Below, one piece after another: positions 16,804 to 25,469 of a stretch of DNA of 64,000 nucleotides. The notes beneath the pieces are model-generated. The model was given only the letters and a program-made list of their open reading frames with translations, did no database searches and was not told the DNA's origin. The DNA is from Franzmannia qiaohouensis (GTDB lineage: Bacteria > Pseudomonadota > Gammaproteobacteria > Pseudomonadales > Halomonadaceae), in assembly GCF_031451695.1 (NCBI RefSeq), contig NZ_JARWAM010000008.1, forward strand, positions 62,001-126,000, in the 5' to 3' direction. Position numbers and translations under genes: made by a program. Within the stretch, counting starts at the first letter, position 1. The number at the start of each line of letters is the position of its first letter.

Positions 16804-19800
16804 CTAGTTGTCCATGCTGACCGCAACACGCTGATCGAGCAGGTTGCGCCAGCGTACCAGTACCGGCGCATCGCTGTGCGAGACCTCGCTGAGCAGCCGC
16901 CGCAAGTCATCTCGCGCCTTGCCGTCGGACGGGTCGATCAGCGTCAGCCACAGCTCCAGTGCGTGCAGCTGCTGGTGCAGGTTCTCGTGGTCGCGGGCCT
17001 GGGCCAGCGCCTGCTCGGCCAGCGCCCGCACCGCCTCGCGCGGGTGGCCGAGGTGGTGACGCACCCGCGCCAGCTGCGTGGCAATCTCCGGCAGGTAGAG
17101 CGAACCACGCTCCTGGGCCACCAGCAGGCACTGGTCGAGGTAATCCTCGGCGCGAGCGTACTCGCCCAACGCCATGCAGGCGTCGACGTACCACAGCACC
17201 GGCCGGGTATAGCGCTCGCGCCCGGTCACCTCGTCGAACTCCTCCATCCCCGTCTGCAGCATCACCAGGCCTTCGGCGTCGCCGGCCAGCGCCCGCTGCC
17301 AGCCGATCAGGCTCTGCGACGACACCTGCCACAGATGCAGGTCCGGGGTACCGGTCAGCTCGAAGGCACGCTGAGCGCGCATGCCGGCCAGGTGCACATG
17401 TCCCAGCTGGCGATACACCGCCGCCGAAAACAGCAGCGCCATGGCCAGCGAACCGGGGTGCTTGAAGCGTTCGGCGAGGCGGATGGCGGCTTCGGCCTGC
17501 TGCTCGGCGCGGCGGTAGTCGCCGCGCAGGCACAGCGCCCAGCCCTGATAGCAGGACGCCGCGACCTGGGGATGATCGGAGAACGGCAGCCACTCGATCA
17601 TCATCGGCTGGTTGAGCGGGTCGATCTCCTCGAGGTGGTCGTAGGCCTGGCGAATGCGTCCGGCCCAGTATTCGCAGGTCGCCTGGGCGTAGTCGGCGAG
17701 GCGCTGGTAACGCACGTCCTCGAGGCGTGCGGCCAGGTCAGAAAGGTTGGACGCCAGTGAAAAGGCGTCGGCATGCGCGTGGCGCTGGCTGCAGCCTACC
17801 CACAGCCCCCACTTGACCAGGAAGCGCTGCTCGAGATCGGCCTCCTCGGGGTCTTCATCACTGCTCTCGCTGGCCATCAGCTCACGGGCGCGCACGAAGC
17901 TTTCATGGGCAGTCGGCGAACCGTGGCCTTCGAGGGCGAAGGCGGCCTGGCCACGCACGGTCAGCAGGCTGATCTCGCGTTCGCCCTGGTCGTCGACGTG
18001 GCGCAGGCTGGCAAGCCCGAAGTCAGCCATCTTCAGCGCGGTACGGTTGGCACTGACCTTGAGCGCCTCGCGAGCAGCCAGCTCGAAGTAGCGCGCGCCG
18101 CGAGCGTAGTGGCCGCTGCGGCGCAGATGGGTGGCGAAATCGCCGGGGTGGCGACTGATCCACATCGGGAAGCGCTCCTCGATGAGATTGACCACCTGCA
18201 AGTGAATCCGCATGCGCAGGTCGCGGGGACAGGAGAGGTAGGCCGCTTCCTGCAACAGCTGGTGGCTGAACTGGTAGTCGAATTCGCTACCACCATCGCA
18301 GGCCTCGATAACCTCGAGGCGACACATCTGCTCCAGCGCCTGCTTGAGCCGCGCCGGCTCCCAGCCGCTGCACTCGACCAGGAAGTCGAGGCGGAACTGA
18401 CGCCCCAGCACCGCCGCCACATGGGCGATCTCGCGATCCACATCGAGCTGGTCGATGCGGCTGGCAAGCAGGCCAAGCAGCCCCCGCGGCAGCTCGTCGA
18501 GCTGCACGCTGCGCCCCTCGCGGCGGTCCATGTCGAGGCGCCGGCAGATCTCCTGAAGATAGAGCGGCACGCCGTCGCAGCGCTCGATGAGCTGATTGCG
18601 CAGCCGCGGGCTGAGGTGCAGCCGATAGCGCCGCGCCAGCTGCGACAGCAGCCGCGACGACTGCAGCGCATCGAGGCGACCGAGGGCGATCTGCTGGTCC
18701 CAGTGCAGCTTGGCCGGCAGCGGCTCGCGGCCATGATGGCTGGCCACCATCAGCAGTGGGCAGTTGATCGGCAAGCGTGCCTGCAGCCCGGAGAGCACCT
18801 TGAACGAGGGCTCGTCCAGCCACTGCAGGTCGTCGATCATCATCACCAGCGCCCGCTCCTGGGTGAGCAGCTCGATCAGCCGTCGCATCAGGCTGACCAC
18901 CAGCTCCACGGCTTCACCGCTCTGCGCCAGCGCCGATACCTCTTCGGGCTCGCGAACGCCGAGCGCCTCTTCGAGAAGCTGACGCTTGGCATCGTCCAGA
19001 TTGAGCCCCGGCAGCTGGTCGAGCAGCGTGCCGAACGCCTGAGTGTCGACGTTGTCGCCCAGGTGCCAGTGCAGCAGCTGGCGCGCCACACCGTAGGGCA
19101 CCTGCACCGAGAGTCGCGTGGTCGGCTGCCAGCACACCGCCGCATCGCGGCTCTGCTCGACCTGGCGAAAGCCGACCAGCAGCGCCGACTTGCCCATCCC
19201 CGAGGCGCCGCGTACCAGCACGCTCTGGCGCAGGCCGATCCCCGCCCGGGCCAGGGCGTCGCGCAGCTTGCGCAGTGCCGACTCGCGGCCGATCAGGCTG
19301 GGCGGCAGCGCTTCGCGGCCGCCTTCGTTGGTGCCCAGCACCAGGGCGCGCAGGCGAATCTTGCCGTCGCTGGCCAGCAGTCGCGACGACAGCCGCGGCT
19401 GCAAGTCCAGCGCCGGCGGCATGTGCTGGCTCGACTCCTGGGAGATCACCAGTTCGCTGCCTTCGGCGGCGCTCATCAGCTCCAGCGACACCTGGGTCAC
19501 CTGGCCAAGCGGGTCGACCAGATGGCGCTCGGGCAGATACACCACGCGGCCGCTATTGAGACCAGCGGCCAACTCGAAGCTGGGAATCGCCGCGTCGCCG
19601 CTCCAGTGGCGCGCGCTCTCCTCGGGCAGCGCACGCCGGCAGTGTTCGTAGAGCGCCACCAGCTCGGCAAGCTGATGGGCCGGGCCGTGGGTGCCAAAGC
19701 AGGCCAGGCCGAGGCCGCCGGTGGCGCCGGGTAGCCAGAAGCCTCCCAGGTGGTGGCACTGCTGCTCGAGCCAGCGCATCAGCTCGATCTGCAGCGCCAG

Positions 19801-20697
19801 GCAGGCACGGGTCTCGGCGCGGTCCTGCCATTCACCCTTGAGGCGCAGGCGGATGGCCATCACCGATAGCTGGCGCTGCTCGATCTCCTCGTCGCGCAGC
19901 GGCGAGCTGTCAGCGGCCAGCGCCCGCGAGAAGGCGCCCTGGGGCGAGAGGCGCTGCATCTCGCCCTTGCCATCTGACCAGTGGCGGGCGAGCTGCAGAA
20001 AGGCCGGCTCGGGCTGCTGGCCGGAGAGTGCCAGCAGCTGCAGGTAGGCGTTGTACTGCTCATGGGCGGCAGCCGACTGGCCCTGCTCGGCGAGCTGGCG
20101 TACCAGTCGCTCGTGGAAGGGGCCGTAGCCGGAGAAGCGGCTGACCAGCGCCCGCAGCAGGTGCTCGGGCACTTCGTCGTGGGACTCGAGCACGGTCTCG
20201 GCGTAGGCGATGACACGCTGGCGCCACTCGTTGCGCACGCGCAGCAGCCAGCGCTGGAAATCGGCGCAGGCCGACAGCTGCAGCTCCTCGACCAGGTCGC
20301 CGCGGTAGATGTCGAGGATCGACTCGAGGGCGACGATATCGGCCGGGGCGTCGAGCATCTCCTGCAGCTCGTGGAGATCGAACGCCCACTCGTCGGGTAG
20401 CTTGAAGGCGATGGTCTGACGCGACACCACCAGCACACGCTCGGCCTGGTCACCCAGCGACTGGCGCAGGCAGTGCAGCGCATGGCGCAGGTTGGTACGC
20501 CCCGACGACAGCCCCTGGTCGGGCCACAGCATTTCGGCCAGGGTCGAACGGTTGACCGGCTGGCGATGCAGCAGCAGATAGACCAGCAGGGCCTTGACCT
20601 TGTCATAGCTGAACTGGGAAAGGCTGTCCTCGCCGAGCATCAGGGAGAAATGACCGAATAGCGCTAACTGCTCGTTGACAGGTGATTCCCGCATCAT
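16804..20697 (-). CDS. Giant SARP-like regulator: wHTH-BTAD, dead cyclase domain, AAA ATPase, TPR
   Basis: A 1297-residue predicted signal-dependent transcription factor. Order of parts: winged helix (about 10-105, including LAEMLWPD and RTNLRHALHCLRQSLG); BTAD helical domain (105-240); a class III nucleotidyl-cyclase homology domain (274-425, starting EQRQLSVMAIRL) that has lost the metal-binding aspartates; an AAA/STAND ATPase (470-850) with Walker A GASGMGKS (497-504) and Walker B LVMMIDD (617-623); and TPR-like helices to the C-terminus. The layout resembles AfsR/SARP-type ATPases. Targets are unknown. It lies 53 bases downstream of miaE on the same strand. An unrelated read-through frame on the other strand is considered a shadow. 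Confidence 0.82.
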   Translation of the reverse strand: MMRESPVNEQLALFGHFSLMLGEDSLSQFSYDKVKALLVYLLLHRQPVNRSTLAEMLWPDQGLSSGRTNLRHALHCLRQSLGDQAERVLVVSRQTIAFKLPDEWAFDLHELQEMLDAPADIVALESILDIYRGDLVEELQLSACADFQRWLLRVRNEWRQRVIAYAETVLESHDEVPEHLLRALVSRFSGYGPFHERLVRQLAEQGQSAAAHEQYNAYLQLLALSGQQPEPAFLQLARHWSDGKGEMQRLSPQGAFSRALAADSSPLRDEEIEQRQLSVMAIRLRLKGEWQDRAETRACLALQIELMRWLEQQCHHLGGFWLPGATGGLGLACFGTHGPAHQLAELVALYEHCRRALPEESARHWSGDAAIPSFELAAGLNSGRVVYLPERHLVDPLGQVTQVSLELMSAAEGSELVISQESSQHMPPALDLQPRLSSRLLASDGKIRLRALVLGTNEGGREALPPSLIGRESALRKLRDALARAGIGLRQSVLVRGASGMGKSALLVGFRQVEQSRDAAVCWQPTTRLSVQVPYGVARQLLHWHLGDNVDTQAFGTLLDQLPGLNLDDAKRQLLEEALGVREPEEVSALAQSGEAVELVVSLMRRLIELLTQERALVMMIDDLQWLDEPSFKVLSGLQARLPINCPLLMVASHHGREPLPAKLHWDQQIALGRLDALQSSRLLSQLARRYRLHLSPRLRNQLIERCDGVPLYLQEICRRLDMDRREGRSVQLDELPRGLLGLLASRIDQLDVDREIAHVAAVLGRQFRLDFLVECSGWEPARLKQALEQMCRLEVIEACDGGSEFDYQFSHQLLQEAAYLSCPRDLRMRIHLQVVNLIEERFPMWISRHPGDFATHLRRSGHYARGARYFELAAREALKVSANRTALKMADFGLASLRHVDDQGEREISLLTVRGQAAFALEGHGSPTAHESFVRARELMASESSDEDPEEADLEQRFLVKWGLWVGCSQRHAHADAFSLASNLSDLAARLEDVRYQRLADYAQATCEYWAGRIRQAYDHLEEIDPLNQPMMIEWLPFSDHPQVAASCYQGWALCLRGDYRRAEQQAEAAIRLAERFKHPGSLAMALLFSAAVYRQLGHVHLAGMRAQRAFELTGTPDLHLWQVSSQSLIGWQRALAGDAEGLVMLQTGMEEFDEVTGRERYTRPVLWYVDACMALGEYARAEDYLDQCLLVAQERGSLYLPEIATQLARVRHHLGHPREAVRALAEQALAQARDHENLHQQLHALELWLTLIDPSDGKARDDLRRLLSEVSHSDAPVLVRWRNLLDQRVAVSMDN

Positions 20698-20750
20698 GAT
20701 GGTTCCTGCGTTATTATCTGCTCAGTATCCCGTGCGTCTGTCCGCGCGGC

Positions 20751-21407
20751 TCATGCGGCGCACGGCAGGCCGCTGTGGAAGCGAAACTCGCTGTCCTTGC
20801 GCTCGATCAAGTCGGCTTCACACTCGGCGAAGAAGACGATACGCGCCTCGACCTGGGCATCGCCCCCCTCCTCGGCATAGCGGCGCGCCAGCATCAGATA
20901 GTCCTCGAAGTGGCGCCCTTCCGACTTAACCAGACTGCGATAGAACTTGGCAAGTTCAGCGTCGAGGTGCGGAATCAGCCGCGCGAAGCGCTCGCAGCTC
21001 CGCGCTTCGATATAGGCCCCGATGATCAGTATATCGACCAGTCGTGCCGGATCTTCAGCGCGCACGTGGCGGCGCAGGCCTTCTGCGTAGCGCGAGGCGC
21101 TGAGATGACGATAGGTCACGCCGCGGGTCTCCATGACCTTGATCACCTGTTCGAAGTGCAGCAGCTCCTCGCGGGCCAGCTGTGACATCTTGGTCAGCAG
21201 CAGCGGCCGGTCGACGTAGCGATACATCAGGCTCATCGCCGTAGAGGCGGCCTTCTTCTCGCACTGGGCGTGGTCGATCAGCAGCAGGTCCTGATGCTCG
21301 AGCGCAGCGGCTATCCAGGCGTCGGGGGTTGGGCAGCGCAGGAAGCTGGTCAGCGACTCGGGCAGCAGCGCCTCGGGTGCGTCTTGCATGGTTGGATTCT
21401 CTTGCAT
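20751..21407 (-). CDS. miaE: tRNA-(ms2io6A)-hydroxylase MiaE
   Basis: MiaE hydroxylates the isopentenyl group of ms2i6A at position 37 of tRNA. The 218-residue product contains FLRCPTPDAWI and the diiron helices, with LAREELLHFEQVIKVMETRG, a glutamate in IEARSCERF, and KSEGRHFEDYLMLAR supplying ExxH-type ligands. A second ATG six codons in (21389) is an equally possible start, with a weak AGAGA before it. Downstream, in tandem, lies the giant regulator. Confidence 0.93.
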   Translation of the reverse strand: MQENPTMQDAPEALLPESLTSFLRCPTPDAWIAAALEHQDLLLIDHAQCEKKAASTAMSLMYRYVDRPLLLTKMSQLAREELLHFEQVIKVMETRGVTYRHLSASRYAEGLRRHVRAEDPARLVDILIIGAYIEARSCERFARLIPHLDAELAKFYRSLVKSEGRHFEDYLMLARRYAEEGGDAQVEARIVFFAECEADLIERKDSEFRFHSGLPCAA

Positions 21408-21458
21408 GGTGTTGGCCGTTGCTCGGCTGTGGCTGTAGACAATCGACGCCAGGCTATT

Positions 21459-21893
21459 CTAGGGCTCGGCGTCGCTGCGTGCCTGGGCGGCGGCATTCAG
21501 CGCCTGGTTGAGCGCCGCGTAGAGCTCGGCCGGCCCCAGCATTTCGGCGCCGTGGCGCGGCGCTAGGCCGTAACGTGTCATGTCGTTGATGCGCTGGCGC
21601 CCGACCCGCAGTAGCTCGATGGCCCGCGACAGCGCCGGCTGCTCGGGGCGAAAGCGAATCCGGTAGCGCACCAGCTGCGCCTCGAGCAGCGCGGCATCGG
21701 TGACTTCCAGGTAGCGCTCGGCGACCGCCACGCGCAGCGCGTCGAGCGACTCTATACGCGCCTCTCGCTCGTCACCGGCGTAGCCCAGCCAGTCCCGGAT
21801 TTCACGATCATGGCGCTGGCAACCGCGGCAGGTGGTATCGCCCACCGTGGTCGAACACAGGCCCACGCAGGGCGACACGATCCGACGACTCAT
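21459..21893 (-). CDS. DUF1289 domain protein
   Basis: A 144-residue protein whose first 35 residues, SPCVGLCSTTVGDTTCRGCQ plus RHDREIRDW, form the small cysteine-rich DUF1289 domain, probably a metal site. The remaining C-terminal part is helical and not recognised. Function unknown. It is divergent from acnB across a 291-base gap that holds the acnB promoter. Confidence 0.82.
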   Translation of the reverse strand: MSRRIVSPCVGLCSTTVGDTTCRGCQRHDREIRDWLGYAGDEREARIESLDALRVAVAERYLEVTDAALLEAQLVRYRIRFRPEQPALSRAIELLRVGRQRINDMTRYGLAPRHGAEMLGPAELYAALNQALNAAAQARSDAEP

Positions 21894-22037
21894 GAGCCTC
21901 TCCCGCTGGATCCGTCAGGCAAATTCATGGCGTTGATGGTACCGCGTCGAGCCGCCCGGAGCACCCTCGATCTGGTTGTCGCACGCCCCTCGTACGTCGC
22001 GGCGACCAAAGTTGAAGGCCCACCACGCCGCGCTTCC

Positions 22038-22066
22038 TTAACATTGTCGACAGTTTCACGTATGAT
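22038..22066 (+). promoter_or_regulatory. Sigma-70 promoter of acnB
   Basis: TTAACA, 17 bases, TATGAT: five of six matches in each hexamer with optimal spacing. The implied transcript would have a leader of about 110 bases before the acnB GTG; that leader is very GC-rich and can fold around GGCGCCGGGG/CGCGCCCGG-like segments near 22120-22145. Confidence 0.7.
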
Positions 22067-22184
22067 CCGCAGCACCCATTCACATGGTTACCGCGAGAAC
22101 CAGGGCGGCATGCGGACGGCGCCGGGGCTACCGCGCCCGGCACCGGACGACGTCCTGGCATAGACACTTGATGAGGGCCCTATC

Positions 22185-24788
22185 GTGCTTGAAGCTTATC
22201 GCCAACATGTCGAGGAACGTGCCGCCGAGGGCATTCCGCCGAAACCCCTTAACGCCGAGCAGGTCGCAGCGCTGATCGAGCTGCTCAAGACGCCGCCGGC
22301 GGGCGAGGAAGAGTTCCTGCTCGAATTGATCACCGACCGCGTGCCGCCGGGTGTCGATGAGGCCGCCTACGTCAAGGCCGCCTTCCTCAGCGCCATCACC
22401 AAGGGCGAAGCCAGCTCGCCGCTGATCGACAAGATCCACGCGGTCAAGCTGCTCGGCACCATGCAGGGTGGCTACAACATCGCCACTCTGGTGGAACTGC
22501 TCGACAACGACGAGCTGGCCCGCGAATCCGGCGAGCAGCTCAAGCACACCCTGCTGATGTTCGACGCCTTCCACGACGTTGCCGAACGCGCCAAGAACGG
22601 CAACGCCGTGGCCAAGGACGTGCTGCAGTCGTGGGCCGACGCCGAATGGTTCCTGGCCAAGCCCAAGCTCGATGAAAAGGTCACCCTGACGGTATTCAAG
22701 GTCCCGGGCGAAACCAATACCGACGACCTCTCGCCGGCACAGGACGCCTGGTCGCGTCCCGATATCCCGCTGCATGCCAACGCCATGCTCAAGAACCCGC
22801 GCGACGGCATCGAGCCGGAAGTACCCGGCAGCAAGGGGCCGCTGGCCCAGATCGAAGAGGTCAAGGCCAAGGGCTACCCGGTCGCCTACGTCGGTGACGT
22901 GGTGGGCACCGGCTCCTCGCGCAAGTCGGCCACCAACTCGGTGCTGTGGTTCTTCGGTAACGACATTCCCTACGTGCCCAACAAGCGCACCGCCGGCTAC
23001 TGCTTCGGCGGCAAGATCGCGCCGATCTTCTTCAACACCATGGAAGACGCCGGCGCCCTGCCCATCGAGTTCGACGTCACCAAGCTCGAGATGGGCGACG
23101 TCATCGACGTCTACCCCTACCAGGGCAAGGTCTGCAAGCACGGCAGCGACGAGGTGCTCTCGACCTTCGGGCTCAAGACCCGCGTGATTCTCGACGAAGT
23201 GCGTGCCGGCGGCCGCATTCCGCTGATCATCGGCCGCGGCCTGACCGAGAAGGCGCGCAACGAACTGGGCCTGGCGCCCTCCGACGTGTTCAAGACACCG
23301 GAGCAGCCGGTCGACACCGGCCGCGGCTTCACCCTGGCCCAGAAGATGGTCGGCAAGGCCTGCGGCATGGACGGCGTGCGTCCCGGCATGTACTGCGAGC
23401 CGAAGATGACCACCGTCGGCTCCCAGGACACCACCGGCCCAATGACCCGCGACGAGCTCAAGGACCTGGCCTGCCTGGGCTTCCAGGCCGACCTGGTGAT
23501 GCAGTCGTTCTGTCACACCAGCGCCTACCCCAAGCCGGTCGACGTCGAGACCCAGCACACCCTGCCCGACTTCATCATGAACCGCGGTGGCGTCTCGCTG
23601 CGCCCCGGCGACGGCATCATTCACAGCTGGCTGAACCGCATGCTGCTGCCCGACACCGTGGGCACCGGCGGCGACTCGCACACGCGCTTCCCGATGGGCA
23701 TCTCGTTCCCGGCCGGCTCCGGCCTGGTGGCCTTCGCCGCCGCCACCGGCGTCATGCCGCTGGACATGCCGGAGTCGATCCTGGTGCGCTTCAAGGGCAA
23801 GCGCCAGCCCGGCGTCACCTTGCGTGACCTGGTGCATGCCATCCCCTACTACGGGATCAAGCATGGCCTGCTGACTGTCGAGAAGTCCGGCAAGAAGAAC
23901 GCCTTCTCGGGCCGCGTGCTGGAGATCGAAGGCCTCGACGACCTCACCGTCGAGCAGGCCTTCGAACTCTCCGATGCCTCCGCCGAGCGCTCCGCCGCCG
24001 GCTGTACCATCACCCTGGGTGAGGAGAGCGTCGCCGAGTACCTGAAGTCCAATATCACCCTGCTGAAATGGATGATCGACAGCGGCTACGGTGACGAGCG
24101 CACCATCCGCCGCCGCATCGATGCCATGCAAGAGTGGCTGGCCAACCCCAGCCTGATGCGTGCCGACGCCGACGCCGAATACGCCGAAGTGATCGAGATC
24201 GACCTCGAAGAGATCAAGGAACCGATCCTCTGCGCGCCCAATGACCCCGACGACGCCCGCCTGCTCTCCGAGGTGGCCGGCGAGACCATCGACGAGGTCT
24301 TCATCGGCTCGTGCATGACCAACATCGGCCACTTCCGCGCCGCCGGCAAGCTGCTCGAGCAGCAGCCGGCCGGCAGCCTCAAGACCAAGCTGTGGCTGGC
24401 ACCGCCGACCAAGATGGACCAGCACCAGCTCACCGAAGAGGGCTACTACGGCATCTACGGACGCGCCGGTGCACGCATGGAAATGCCGGGCTGCTCGCTG
24501 TGCATGGGCAACCAGGCGCGGGTGGCTGCCAAGTCCACCGTGGTGTCTACCTCGACGCGTAACTTCCCCAACCGCCTGGGCGACGGCGCCAACGTCTATC
24601 TCGCCTCTGCCGAGCTGGCCGCAGTGGCAGCGGTTGAAGGACGCCTGCCGAGCGTGGAAGAATACCAGCGTTACATGGGACAGTTCGACGCGATGGCATC
24701 AGAGATCTATCGTTACATGAACTTCCATGAAATCGAGCAGTACCAAAAGGCTGCCTCGAATGTGATTCCGGTCGCCCAGGAAGCCTGA
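22185..24788 (+). CDS. acnB: Aconitate hydratase B (bifunctional 2-methylisocitrate dehydratase)
   Basis: AcnB isomerises citrate and isocitrate in the TCA cycle, and 2-methylisocitrate in propionate oxidation. The 867 residues start at a GTG (LEAYRQHVEERAAEGIPPKP follows). The order of domains is that of AcnB: N-terminal HEAT-like domain, swivel domain (with GTGSSRKSATNSVLWFFG), then the catalytic core. Cluster cysteines are Cys710 (GSCMTN) and Cys770/Cys773 (PGCSLCMGNQ). It has its own promoter and a strong terminator. Codon usage is strongly biased, as expected of an abundant enzyme, which also produces long open frames on the opposite strand. Confidence 0.97.
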   Translation: MLEAYRQHVEERAAEGIPPKPLNAEQVAALIELLKTPPAGEEEFLLELITDRVPPGVDEAAYVKAAFLSAITKGEASSPLIDKIHAVKLLGTMQGGYNIATLVELLDNDELARESGEQLKHTLLMFDAFHDVAERAKNGNAVAKDVLQSWADAEWFLAKPKLDEKVTLTVFKVPGETNTDDLSPAQDAWSRPDIPLHANAMLKNPRDGIEPEVPGSKGPLAQIEEVKAKGYPVAYVGDVVGTGSSRKSATNSVLWFFGNDIPYVPNKRTAGYCFGGKIAPIFFNTMEDAGALPIEFDVTKLEMGDVIDVYPYQGKVCKHGSDEVLSTFGLKTRVILDEVRAGGRIPLIIGRGLTEKARNELGLAPSDVFKTPEQPVDTGRGFTLAQKMVGKACGMDGVRPGMYCEPKMTTVGSQDTTGPMTRDELKDLACLGFQADLVMQSFCHTSAYPKPVDVETQHTLPDFIMNRGGVSLRPGDGIIHSWLNRMLLPDTVGTGGDSHTRFPMGISFPAGSGLVAFAAATGVMPLDMPESILVRFKGKRQPGVTLRDLVHAIPYYGIKHGLLTVEKSGKKNAFSGRVLEIEGLDDLTVEQAFELSDASAERSAAGCTITLGEESVAEYLKSNITLLKWMIDSGYGDERTIRRRIDAMQEWLANPSLMRADADAEYAEVIEIDLEEIKEPILCAPNDPDDARLLSEVAGETIDEVFIGSCMTNIGHFRAAGKLLEQQPAGSLKTKLWLAPPTKMDQHQLTEEGYYGIYGRAGARMEMPGCSLCMGNQARVAAKSTVVSTSTRNFPNRLGDGANVYLASAELAAVAAVEGRLPSVEEYQRYMGQFDAMASEIYRYMNFHEIEQYQKAASNVIPVAQEA

Positions 24789-24874
24789 TCGACCGCATCA
24801 CGCCTATCGTCGCCGATGCTCGCAACATCGATGGCAACGCTGCCTGGCAGCGACGGCCATAGCCGATGACCGAA

Positions 24875-24901
24875 ACGCCCCGCTTCTGCGGGGCGTTTTT
24901 T
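24875..24901 (+). terminator. Intrinsic terminator after acnB
   Basis: Nine-base-pair stem ACGCCCCGC / GCGGGGCGT with TTCT loop, followed by six T residues. It lies 87 bases past the acnB stop and before rraA. Confidence 0.93.
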
Positions 24902-24974
24902 ATTGCAACAATCGCTGCCTGCCCTTATAGCTAAGGTTTGCACGAAAAGTCGGCGAGCGAAGGTCAAGCAAGGT

Positions 24975-25460
24975 ATGAGCCATATCATCACGCCGGACAT
25001 CTGCGACGCTCACCCTGACGTCCAGGTGCTCGAGCCGGTCTTTCTCAACCTGGGCGGCCGCGAGGCATTCTGCGGCCCGCTGAGGACCCTCGCCTGCTTC
25101 GAAGACAATGCCCTGCTGATGCAGATGCTCGCCGAGCCCGGCGACGGCGCCGTGCTGATGGTCGATGGCGGCGGTTCACAGCGCTGCGCACTGCTCGGCG
25201 ACCGCCTCGCCGAGCTGGCGCTGGAAAACGGCTGGGTCGGCGTGGTGATCTACGGCTGCGTGCGCGACGTCGACGTGCTGGCCGAGATGGAGTTCGGGGT
25301 CCAGGCGCTGGGCGTGCATCCGCGGCGCGGCTCCGCCAACGGCAGCGGACAGCGCGACCAGCCCATGCATGTGGCGGGCGCCCACCTCGCTCCTGGCCAG
25401 TGGCTGTACGCCGACAACAACGGTATCGTGATTGCCGAGACTCGCCTGCCGTTGGAGTAA
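24975..25460 (+). CDS. rraA: Regulator of RNase E activity RraA
   Basis: RraA binds RNase E and inhibits RNA decay in E. coli. The 161-residue product begins MSHIITPDICDAHPDVQVLE at ATG 24975 and has the family glycine-rich core GAVLMVDGGGSQRCALLGDR followed by LAELALENGWVGVVIYGCVR. An upstream in-frame ATG at 24903 lies right at the acnB terminator and is unlikely. It is the first gene of a pair with the phosphodiesterase, 9 bases apart. RraA-like folds also occur in aldolases, but the length and core fit RraA. Confidence 0.92.
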   Translation: MSHIITPDICDAHPDVQVLEPVFLNLGGREAFCGPLRTLACFEDNALLMQMLAEPGDGAVLMVDGGGSQRCALLGDRLAELALENGWVGVVIYGCVRDVDVLAEMEFGVQALGVHPRRGSANGSGQRDQPMHVAGAHLAPGQWLYADNNGIVIAETRLPLE

Positions 25461-25469
25461 TGGACTGCC

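Noticed and set aside
17773..19734. 653-codon plus-strand frame opposite the giant regulator
   Set aside because: Gln/Ala/His-rich antisense shadow; the minus-strand frame has clear domains and Walker motifs.
22128..24425. 765-codon open frame on the minus strand opposite acnB
   Set aside because: It mirrors acnB codon bias in GC-rich DNA, has His/Gly/Val/Ala-rich composition typical of antisense shadows, and no family motif.
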